From Aquisalinus flavus (GTDB lineage: Bacteria; Pseudomonadota; Alphaproteobacteria; Caulobacterales; Parvularculaceae), in assembly GCF_022559625.1 (NCBI RefSeq), contig NZ_CP042288.1, positions 1,264,409 through 1,328,408 on the forward strand: 64,000 nucleotides of DNA, given 5' to 3'. Every line of letters starts with the position of its first letter. Within the stretch, counting starts at the first letter, position 1. The notes beneath the pieces are model-generated. The model saw only the letters and a program-made list of their open reading frames with translations. It ran no database searches and was not told the origin of the DNA. The position numbers and the translations under genes are program-made. Below, piece by piece: positions 8,396 to 16,086 of this stretch.

Positions 8396-9244
8396 CTAGT
8401 GGTCGTATCCCGGGTTCTGGCGCCTCAGCTTGCGCATCAGGCCGGGCCAGGTGAGATTGTCGCCCAGCCCCCTGGCAAAGCCTGGCGCGCCCTGCTGGCG
8501 CACAAGACTGCCCATCTCCTCGGGCTCCTCGATCAGATTTTCGGTTCCCGCCGCCTGCGCCAGGATCTGCGTCTTGCAGGCCTGTTCGAGGAAATACATC
8601 CGCAGGAAGGCGATGGCGCAATTCTCGCCCATGGTCAGCGTGCCATGATTGCGCAGCATCAGCAGGTTCTTCTCGCCAATATCCTTAACGAGCCGCTCTC
8701 GCTCCGACAGGTCGAGCGCGATGCCTTCGTAATCGTGATAGGCAAGATCGTCGTGCACGATCATTGAAAACTGGGTATAGCGCCGCAGGCCGCCTTTCTG
8801 CACCGACACGGCAACGCCATAGGGCGTGTGCAGGTGCAGGACGCAATTGGCGTCATGCCGGTTCATGTGTACGGCGGAATGGATGGTGAACCCGGCCGGG
8901 TTGGGAAAATACGGTGTCCGGCCGGCGAGATTGCCGTCGACGTCGATCTTGATCAGGCTGGACGCGGTCATCTCGTCGAACAGAACGCCATAAGGGTTCA
9001 TCAGGAAGCGCGCCTTGCCGTCCTCGTCCGGCAGGCGCAGCGAGATATGGGTGAAGACGAGGTCGTCCCAGCCATAAAGCGCTGCCAGCCGGTAGGTCGC
9101 GGCCAGATCGCAGCGCAGCGCCCATTCGACGTCGGAGACCTGGCCCTTGAGGCTGTCGATGCCTGCAGGGTCGGGTATATCAAACCCCTTGACCACGCCG
9201 ATGGCCTCGGCCTGGTCCATCCCTGCTGTGTGCTGGATAGTCAT
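8396..9244 (-). CDS. Class II aldolase/adducin-family protein
   Basis: About 282 residues with a class II aldolase domain (about 35-245). The zinc-site signature is visible: HLHTPYGVAVS (two His) and a later MLRNHGTLTMGENCAIAFLRMYFLE. LMNPYGVLFDEMTASSLIKID matches the N-terminal substrate-binding segment. Homologues include fuculose-phosphate aldolases and adducin-like proteins; without pathway genes nearby the sugar is unknown. The start at 9244 has a strong AAGGAG 9-10 nt upstream; upstream in-frame ATGs (9292, 9307) lack one. The gene is divergent from NAD kinase. Confidence 0.85.
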   Translation of the reverse strand: MTIQHTAGMDQAEAIGVVKGFDIPDPAGIDSLKGQVSDVEWALRCDLAATYRLAALYGWDDLVFTHISLRLPDEDGKARFLMNPYGVLFDEMTASSLIKIDVDGNLAGRTPYFPNPAGFTIHSAVHMNRHDANCVLHLHTPYGVAVSVQKGGLRRYTQFSMIVHDDLAYHDYEGIALDLSERERLVKDIGEKNLLMLRNHGTLTMGENCAIAFLRMYFLEQACKTQILAQAAGTENLIEEPEEMGSLVRQQGAPGFARGLGDNLTWPGLMRKLRRQNPGYDH

Positions 9245-9380
9245 GACGGGCGCTCCTTCCACTGGTTTTTGTCTGGCTTTTGCCTTGGCCATAACTTGCC
9301 GGATCATGGTATGCGTGTTCAAGAGTTTGTGGCAGTAGCACCAGAGCAAGCTCGGAACACGTCAGCAGGATCAGGCACTT

Positions 9381-10148
9381 ATGGACTCGACCCGGATAGC
9401 CTTTCTGGCCAGCGACAAGCCTGAAGCCCAGGAGGCGCTGCAGGGCCTTGCCCATCGCTATGGCAATCTCCCGGTTGAGGCCGCCGACATCATTGCGCCC
9501 ATCGGCGGCGATGGCTTCATGCTGGAAACCCTGAAAGCCTATATGGGGGCCGACAAGCCGATCTATGGCATCAACCGCGGTACCGTCGGCTTCCTGATGA
9601 ACAGTTTCTCGATCGAGGACCTGCCGCGGCGCATTGCCAATGCCGAGGCTGCCCGCATCCGTCCGCTGGAAATGACGGCGACGGACCGCGATGGCGCCGA
9701 GCAGACGGCGATCGCCTTCAACGAGATTTCGCTGCTGCGCGAGACCCGCCAGACCGCCCGCATTGCCATCCATGTAAACGGCAAGACACGGATGGACATG
9801 CTGATCTGCGACGGCATTCTGCTCTCCTCTCCCATTGGCTCGACCGCCTACAACCTCTCCGCCCATGGTCCGATCATTCCCATCGGCGCGAAATTGCTGG
9901 CCCTGACACCGATCAGCGCCTTCCGGCCACGCCGCTGGCGCGGTGCCCTCCTGCCTCATGATGCCGAAGTCAGTTTCGAGATCCTGGAGCCGGGATTGCG
10001 ACCCGTTTCGGCGGTTGCAGACAATTACGAAGTCCGCCGTGTCTCGAAGGTCACGGCTGTCGAAAGCCGCCATCATGTCGTGACCATGCTCTATGACAAT
10101 GATCACTCCCTCGAGGAGCGCATCGTGCGCGAGCAATTCTCCTACTAA
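9381..10148 (+). CDS. nadK: NAD kinase
   Basis: A 255-residue protein with the GGDG motif at 42-45 (PIGGDGFMLETL), the FNEISLL segment and the PIGSTAYNLSAHGPIIP loop, all signatures of bacterial NAD kinase. It phosphorylates NAD to NADP with ATP in the cytoplasm. Size is at the short end for the family, as usual in alphaproteobacteria. It is monocistronic; the following 178 bp carry the PBP1A promoter. Confidence 0.93.
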   Translation: MDSTRIAFLASDKPEAQEALQGLAHRYGNLPVEAADIIAPIGGDGFMLETLKAYMGADKPIYGINRGTVGFLMNSFSIEDLPRRIANAEAARIRPLEMTATDRDGAEQTAIAFNEISLLRETRQTARIAIHVNGKTRMDMLICDGILLSSPIGSTAYNLSAHGPIIPIGAKLLALTPISAFRPRRWRGALLPHDAEVSFEILEPGLRPVSAVADNYEVRRVSKVTAVESRHHVVTMLYDNDHSLEERIVREQFSY

Positions 10149-10326
10149 GGTATTGAATTTTCTGCGGCTTATAAGACTGTATCCTGTCGGCCACTATCGC
10201 GGCAGCGTATGGGGCCAGGGAGAGAATCCGCTTGCCCGGCACGCCATAAGGTTGTCAAATCAGGTGGGGAGAAAATCGAACAAATCGTAGCGTTGCCTTG
10301 TTCTTCTTCCTGAGGAGCTTCTTGGC

Positions 10327-12789
10327 ATGAACGACCAGTATTCGGGCCGCTTTATGAGCGTCGGCGGCCCACGTAACGACGATTTCAGCACGGCGCTGGG
10401 CAGGCTCCTGCGCCGGGTCTGCATATTTGCCGGATTTGCGCTTCTGGCCGCCCTGTTCCTGGTCCCTGCCGTGACCGGTCTCATGGCCTGGAACAAGCTG
10501 ACCCATGGCACCCTGCCCGAGCGTAACGCCGAAGCCGAGCGCGCAACCTATGTCTTTCTCGACGAAAGCGGCCGCGAAATCGGCGTGCGTGGCCCCAATC
10601 GCAAGCCGGTCGCGATAAGCGCCGTTCCACGGCACACCATTCAGGCCTTCCTGTCGATCGAGGACCGCCGGTTTTATGATCATGGCGGCATCGACCCGAT
10701 CGGCATCGCCCGCGCCGCGCTTCACAACTATGAGGCCGGCCGCATCGTCGAGGGCGGCAGCACGATTACCCAGCAACTGGTCAAGAACGTCTACCTGACC
10801 TCCGAACAGACTCTCGACCGCAAGATGCAGGAGGCAGTCTACGCCCTGCGCCTTGAAAACCAGCGCACCAAGGCGGAAATCCTAGAAGATTATCTGTACA
10901 CAGTCTATTTTGGCTCGAACGCCTATGGTATCGAGGCCGCCGCAGAAGTCTATTTCGGCAAAAAAGCAACCGGTCTTTCGCTGGCAGAAAGCGCCATGCT
11001 TGCAGGCCTGATCAAGGCGCCGAGCAATTATAACCCTTTCCGGCGCGAGGAACTGGCGCGCGAACGCGCCCGCCTGGTGCTCGCCTCGATGAAGCGCGAC
11101 AAGACCATCACCCCGATCCAGGAACAGCTCGCCCTTTACGATCTCGAACAGATCGCGTTCAAGGCAAAGCCTGCCGAACCAAATGGCTATTTCCTCGACC
11201 TCGCCGCGGCCCAGGCCGACGCACGCGGCACGGCGACCTACAACAAGCTCGAAACCACCCTCGACAGGCCGTTCCAGATGATCGCGGAGAACACGATCCG
11301 CGAGATCATGACCGATGAAATGAAGACCTCCTTTAATGTCAGCGAGGCCGCCATTGTTGTCATGCGTCCGACCGGGGAGGTTCTCGCCATCGTCGGCGGC
11401 ACGGATTATGGCCGCAGCCAGTTCAACCGGGCGACCTCGGCCCAGCGCCAGCCGGGCTCGCTATTCAAGGCTTTCGTCTACGATGCCGCACTGAAAAAGG
11501 GCTGGCGCCCCGACGACTATGTCGTCGACGTGCCGCTGTCCCTGCCCGTCCCCGACAGGAAAGGCGAGTTTTACCGGCCTGCCAATTATGACGATCGCTA
11601 TTACGGCCTTCTCGAAACCAAGTCAGCCTTTGCCTATTCCCTCAATTCTGTCGCCTTGCGGCTTCAGGAATATGCCGGGCGCGACCAGGTCATTGCCACT
11701 GCCCGCGCCGCGGGCCTCGACGCCGACCCCGCTCCATGGCCCAGCCTCGCCCTTGGCGTCTTCGAGACGAATTTGCTCGATATCACGGCCGCCTACACTT
11801 CGCTTGTCAGGAACCATAGGGTGGAGCCGACCGTCTTCAAGCCCGAGCGCCGTCTGATGCCCGTTTCGCCGGATCGCATCAACAAGGGTCTCCTGATCCT
11901 GATGCAGGAAAGCGTCCGGTCAGGCACCAGCCGCACAACACAGATCAGCGTGCCCTCCTTCGGCAAGACCGGGACGACCCAGGACTATCGCGACGCCTGG
12001 TTCATCGGCATGACCGATAGCCTCATCGTTGGTGTCTGGGTCGGCAATGATGACTACACGCCAATGAAAAAGGTCACCGGCGCCGCCCTGCCCGGCCTGA
12101 TCTGGAAGACCTATATGGAGCAGGCCCTGCCCCATCTGGCGCTGGAGAAGAACGCTCCGACCTTCTCGACGACCCCGCTGGCCGAGATCGTCAACCCGGC
12201 AGAGGTCGAGGCGGATGAGGAGAATTACATCTCGCCGCCACGCAAGCGCATTCTCGGTCCCGCGCGCGTCAACGCCGATGGCTCCCTGAACTTCTATGGC
12301 CGCACCTATTATCTCGCCGGGATCGATCGCGGCGCCTATCAGCCTTACACGCTGATGGCCGACAAGCTGCCGCAGATTGCCAACAGCCGCGAGATGATGT
12401 GCGAAATCCATCGGGGTTCCGCCAAGTGCCAGCTTGATGGCCGTGACCTCGCCACGACCATCGCCGCCAGCGGCTGGGCGCCGATCTCGATCGATGCCGA
12501 AAGCGACCTGTGGTATGCGGAACAATCTGCCCGCGACGCCGGCAAGGGCATCTGGGGCGATGCCTATCACTATGGCTCCTGGGGCACCTATTCGGCTGCC
12601 TACAGTATCGACGATCCGGCAGATAACCGCTACGGCGCCAGCTCAGCCGACAAGTACCGGCCACAATCGTCCCGCCTGATCGTCGGGGAAGCAGCGGCAA
12701 GCGCCACTGCGATCGTCGCAGAAGCCGCCGCAGAGCGCAGCGAAGAAGCCGTCGTCGCGGGCCAGGGCGCTGTCGCCGGTCTCGACTAG
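10327..12789 (+). CDS. Class A penicillin-binding protein (PBP1A type) with SNase-like C-terminal tail
   Basis: An 820-residue bifunctional peptidoglycan synthase: short cytoplasmic start, one membrane anchor (about 25-55), GT51 glycosyltransferase with catalytic E112 in IEDRRFYDHGGID, and a transpeptidase with the acyl-serine S378 in QPGSLFK, S438-L-N and K547-T-G-T-T. It polymerises and cross-links glycan strands in the periplasm. Beyond about residue 640 is a tail not found in standard PBP1A. It resembles a staphylococcal-nuclease fold (NADGSLNFYGRTYYLAGID, a Cys-flanked RGSAKCQLDGRDL, then SDLWYAEQSARDAGKGIWG) but lacks an obvious nuclease Arg/Glu/Arg set. The last 40 residues are Ala/Glu-rich. 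GAGGAG precedes the ATG. Confidence 0.9.
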   Translation: MNDQYSGRFMSVGGPRNDDFSTALGRLLRRVCIFAGFALLAALFLVPAVTGLMAWNKLTHGTLPERNAEAERATYVFLDESGREIGVRGPNRKPVAISAVPRHTIQAFLSIEDRRFYDHGGIDPIGIARAALHNYEAGRIVEGGSTITQQLVKNVYLTSEQTLDRKMQEAVYALRLENQRTKAEILEDYLYTVYFGSNAYGIEAAAEVYFGKKATGLSLAESAMLAGLIKAPSNYNPFRREELARERARLVLASMKRDKTITPIQEQLALYDLEQIAFKAKPAEPNGYFLDLAAAQADARGTATYNKLETTLDRPFQMIAENTIREIMTDEMKTSFNVSEAAIVVMRPTGEVLAIVGGTDYGRSQFNRATSAQRQPGSLFKAFVYDAALKKGWRPDDYVVDVPLSLPVPDRKGEFYRPANYDDRYYGLLETKSAFAYSLNSVALRLQEYAGRDQVIATARAAGLDADPAPWPSLALGVFETNLLDITAAYTSLVRNHRVEPTVFKPERRLMPVSPDRINKGLLILMQESVRSGTSRTTQISVPSFGKTGTTQDYRDAWFIGMTDSLIVGVWVGNDDYTPMKKVTGAALPGLIWKTYMEQALPHLALEKNAPTFSTTPLAEIVNPAEVEADEENYISPPRKRILGPARVNADGSLNFYGRTYYLAGIDRGAYQPYTLMADKLPQIANSREMMCEIHRGSAKCQLDGRDLATTIAASGWAPISIDAESDLWYAEQSARDAGKGIWGDAYHYGSWGTYSAAYSIDDPADNRYGASSADKYRPQSSRLIVGEAAASATAIVAEAAAERSEEAVVAGQGAVAGLD

Positions 12790-12898
12790 AGCATCTGCGC
12801 GCATCCAGATCGCATCGTTTGGCGACAGAAACGCTGATCGCTGCCGAAGGAACGAGCAGCGATCCTGCGTCCATCCGGACGCAGAGGAGCTGCTCTAG
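12786..12898. terminator. Palindromic element containing both convergent stop codons
   Basis: This 113-bp stretch is bounded by a perfect 8-bp inverted repeat, CTAGAGCA (12786-12793) and TGCTCTAG (12891-12898). Inside are the stems GATCGCTGC/GCAGCGATC and TGCGTCC/GGACGCA. The TAG stop codons of both flanking convergent genes lie within its outer arms. Position and symmetry suggest a bidirectional terminator or a mobile palindromic repeat; there is no T-tract. Confidence 0.5.
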
Positions 12899-14499
12899 GC
12901 TTCCTTCATCGCCGCGGAAATCTTCTCGGCCATCATGATCACCGGCGCATTGGTGTTACCGCCGATCAGGCTCGGCATCAGCGAGGCATCGACCACGCGC
13001 AGCCCCGCGGCACCGCGCACCGCCCCCGATCCGTCCGTGACCGCCATCTCGTCCGACCGCCGTCCCATGCGGCAGGTTCCGACCGGGTGATAGATCGTTT
13101 CTGCCCGGGCGCGGATCAACGCTGCCCACTCATCATCCGTCCTGTCGAGATGCTCCGGATACACCCATTTCTCGACATAGCCAGCCAGTGCCGGTTGCCG
13201 GGCGATCTCAGCGACCAGCTTGGCCGCTGCGATCAGTGCCTCCAGATCGCCCTCGCCTGACAGATAGGCCGGATCGATGACCGGATGCTCTGCCGGATCG
13301 GCCGAGCCGAGCCGGACACGCCCCCGTGACGAGGGATAGAGATGGCAGGCATGCAGGGTAATGCCGTTGGAGCCGATGAATTTCTCCTCACCATGCCGGT
13401 CGGAATAGCCGGGCAGGAAATGCAGCTGGATATCGGGTTTCCCCAGCCCCTCGCGCGAACAGGCAAAGCCGCACCCCTCAGCGAGGTTCGACGTCATCAA
13501 CCCGCGGCGGCTGATCGCATATTCGCCAAGCGCCAGCGCCATCTGCCCCATGCTCTGCAGGGAATAGCCGATGGTCTTGCCGGGCGCCGAGCGGGCCAGC
13601 AGGGCAATGTCGAGATGGTCCTGCAAGTTCTCACCGACGCCCGGTAGATCAATGACCGGCGATATGCCGCATGCCGACAAATGGTCCGCAGGGCCTATGC
13701 CGGACAGCATCAGCAGCTGCGGCGTGTTGATCGCCCCGGCGCTCAGGATCACCTCCCGCCGCGCGACGAGCAGCCGTGCCTCGCCGCCGCCCATAGCATC
13801 GACGCCCTGTGCTCTTGTGCCGTCGAACAGGATACGGCGCACCAGGGCATGGCTGAGGATCGTCAGGTTTGACCGCTCGCGCTCGGATGGGCCGAGATAG
13901 GCGGTGTAGGCGGAGCATCTCCTGCCGGCCCGTGTCGTCGTGTCGAAAACGCCGACGCCATCCCGGTTGCCGGCGTGGAAATCATCGATCCGCCGCAACC
14001 CGGCCTGCGTGCCAGCCATGACGAAGTGCTCCGTTGCCGGATGGCCTCGGGTGACCTTGGCGACGCCCAGCGGACCGCCTGCGCCATGCCACTGATCGGC
14101 GCCCGCAGAGTAATCTTCGGATCGCTTGAACCAGTGAAGCGCGTCCATCGCCGACCAGCCCTCAGCCCCTGCATCCTCCCAGTCGTCATAATCGCCGAGA
14201 TCGCCGCGGCTGTAGCACATCGCATTGATGGCCGACGAGCCGCCGAGGACCTTGCCGCGCGGCCAGTAAAGCCGCCGGTTATCGAGATTGGCCTGCGGCG
14301 CGGTATGGTAATTCCAGTTGCTGCTGCGCGAGCCGAGCAGGTCGCCGAGCATGCCCGGCACATGGATACGCAGATCGCGGTCCCGCCCGCCGGCTTCCAG
14401 CAGGCAAACCGACACGGACGGGTCCTCACTCAACCGGCTGGCCATGACGCAGCCCGCAGACCCGGCCCCCACGATCACGTAATCGAACTCTGTGCGCAT
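12895..14499 (-). CDS. GMC-family FAD-dependent oxidoreductase (choline-dehydrogenase-like)
   Basis: About 534 residues. The FAD dinucleotide-binding motif is near the N-terminus (FDYVIVGAGSAGCVMASRLSEDPSVSVCLLEAGG), followed by the GMC signature GKVLGGSSAINAMCYSRG and the second signature SAGAINTPQLLMLSGIGP. The C-terminal active-site region YHPVGTCRMG with the catalytic His and a final NTNAPVIMMAEK are intact. GMC enzymes oxidise alcohols (choline, alkanols, sugars); the substrate is not evident. The ATG at 14499 has GGGAGG upstream; an ORF extending to 14553 would add a non-conserved leader. It is convergent with PBP1A and 77 bp downstream of proC. Confidence 0.88.
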   Translation of the reverse strand: MRTEFDYVIVGAGSAGCVMASRLSEDPSVSVCLLEAGGRDRDLRIHVPGMLGDLLGSRSSNWNYHTAPQANLDNRRLYWPRGKVLGGSSAINAMCYSRGDLGDYDDWEDAGAEGWSAMDALHWFKRSEDYSAGADQWHGAGGPLGVAKVTRGHPATEHFVMAGTQAGLRRIDDFHAGNRDGVGVFDTTTRAGRRCSAYTAYLGPSERERSNLTILSHALVRRILFDGTRAQGVDAMGGGEARLLVARREVILSAGAINTPQLLMLSGIGPADHLSACGISPVIDLPGVGENLQDHLDIALLARSAPGKTIGYSLQSMGQMALALGEYAISRRGLMTSNLAEGCGFACSREGLGKPDIQLHFLPGYSDRHGEEKFIGSNGITLHACHLYPSSRGRVRLGSADPAEHPVIDPAYLSGEGDLEALIAAAKLVAEIARQPALAGYVEKWVYPEHLDRTDDEWAALIRARAETIYHPVGTCRMGRRSDEMAVTDGSGAVRGAAGLRVVDASLMPSLIGGNTNAPVIMMAEKISAAMKEA

Positions 14500-14576
14500 A
14501 AAAATGCCTGCCTCCCGGTTGTGGAAGGCAAGCATGAATTTCATGAAGCGCAAAGGGCGCTATGCAGAAGGAAGGC

Positions 14577-15413
14577 CTAGCTCGCCAGTTCCCTGGCGCG
14601 CTTGATCGCGGCCTTCACTGCCTCTTCCATCAGCGGGCGCATGCCGTCTTCACGGTCGAGCACGCTGATCGCCTGGGCCGTGGTGCCGCCGGGCGATTGC
14701 ACGGCCTTGGAGAGTTCCGGCGCGGAGCGCGGATCGGCTTCCATCAGATAGCCTGAGCCGATCACCGTCTCGCGGGAAATGCGCTCGGCGAGCTCGCGGT
14801 CGAGCCCGACGGCGACGCCGGCATCGGTCATCGCCTCGACGAGCAGGAACACATAGGCCGGGGCGCAACCGGAAATCGCCATCGCCCGGTCCAGTTCGTC
14901 TTCGGAGTTCATCCAGACAGCAGACCCGGTGGCGGAGATCAGCCGGTCGGCAGCGGCGCGCTGCTCCTCGCTGACATCGTCGCCCGCGTAAAGCAGCGTG
15001 CAACCCTTGCGCACCGCCGTCGGCAGGTTCGGCATGACGCGCACGATCGGGGCATTACCCGCGCCTGCGCCTTTCAGGTGATTTCGGATGGTCTCGATGG
15101 AGACACCGGCAGCGACAGACATGAACATGGTCTTGTCGATGTCGGGCCAGTCAAGGTTTGGCAGCACGGAGGGGAACATTTGCGGCTTAACGGCAAGCAC
15201 GCAGATATCCCAGGCCTGATCTTCCTCGGGGTTCACCGGCACGCCGCAGCTCTCGCACATCGTAACGATGTTCGGTCGGCCTGACGGCGAAATGACGCCG
15301 GAACGTGCCGGATCGAGCAGGTCTTCCTCGATCCAGCCCTTGAGCATGGAGCCGCCCATGGAACCGGCCCCGAGCAGCAATACGGATAATTTTTCGGTGT
15401 TTATATCAGTCAT
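14577..15413 (-). CDS. proC: Pyrroline-5-carboxylate reductase
   Basis: A 278-residue protein with an N-terminal Rossmann motif (LLGAGSMGGSMLKGW) and the family signature near the C-terminus, spelled SKAVQSPGGTTAQAISVL. It reduces pyrroline-5-carboxylate to proline with NAD(P)H, the last step of proline synthesis. CAVKPQMFPSVL and the VRVMPNLP block also fit. It follows a YbjN-domain gene by 12 bp on the same strand, a pairing common in alphaproteobacteria, so the two are probably one transcript. Confidence 0.93.
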   Translation of the reverse strand: MTDINTEKLSVLLLGAGSMGGSMLKGWIEEDLLDPARSGVISPSGRPNIVTMCESCGVPVNPEEDQAWDICVLAVKPQMFPSVLPNLDWPDIDKTMFMSVAAGVSIETIRNHLKGAGAGNAPIVRVMPNLPTAVRKGCTLLYAGDDVSEEQRAAADRLISATGSAVWMNSEDELDRAMAISGCAPAYVFLLVEAMTDAGVAVGLDRELAERISRETVIGSGYLMEADPRSAPELSKAVQSPGGTTAQAISVLDREDGMRPLMEEAVKAAIKRARELAS

Positions 15414-15425
15414 ACGACCGATATA

Positions 15426-15929
15426 TTACGCCGTGCCCTCGGTTTCAAACAAAGAAGCCGCAATTGCCTCTTCCGCGGTCTTTCCGCCCCACAGGACATA
15501 GTTGAACGCAGGGTAGAAGCGCTCGAACGCCTCGGCAGCGGCGCGGATCAGGATTTCGGCCTGCACCTCGTCGAAATCGGCCATTTCCGACAGCACCGTG
15601 CCGTTGCGGTAGACGATGCCATTATCATCCGACCACAGATCGAAATGGCCGAGCCAGACGCGCTCGTTGATTCGGGCCAGCAGCTTGCAGATCTCGCCCA
15701 TCTTTTCCTGCGGGACCTTCAGTTCCAGCGGCGCGCCGAGCTGCAGGACACGCATATTCTCGCGCCAGGCGAACCACACGGCGATATCGCGCCACATGCC
15801 GCCGACATTGATATGCAGTTCGGTCGCATCGACACGCTCCGCATTCATTTCCGACTGGCTGGCAACCTGCTCGATGATATCGAGCGGATCGTTCAACTGA
15901 GGATCATCATGATGAAGGTCAAATGCCAT
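15426..15929 (-). CDS. YbjN-domain protein
   Basis: About 167 residues from the ATG at 15929 (MAFDLHHDDPQLNDPLDIIEQ). The ORF could extend upstream to 16061, but the extra 44 residues look unconserved. It carries a YbjN-like domain (LHINVGGMWRDIAVWFAWRENMRVLQLGAPLE and LLARINERVWLGHFDLW). The family has a type III secretion chaperone-like fold with an unsettled role in stress and regulation. It lies 12 bp before proC and is probably co-transcribed. Confidence 0.8.
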   Translation of the reverse strand: MAFDLHHDDPQLNDPLDIIEQVASQSEMNAERVDATELHINVGGMWRDIAVWFAWRENMRVLQLGAPLELKVPQEKMGEICKLLARINERVWLGHFDLWSDDNGIVYRNGTVLSEMADFDEVQAEILIRAAAEAFERFYPAFNYVLWGGKTAEEAIAASLFETEGTA

Positions 15930-16086
15930 TCGCTGTTCCCGTACCTTGCAACGAGCGGAAAACGCCGCCCCGCAGATATGCATTGCGGGGCGAGTCGCAG
16001 GGGCCTTCAATGATTCGTCTGGATTGTTGAAAATCAGGGCCGGATAGCGGTTTTTGCGCAACGCCAGGCGCTTTGGGGGACAGCGA

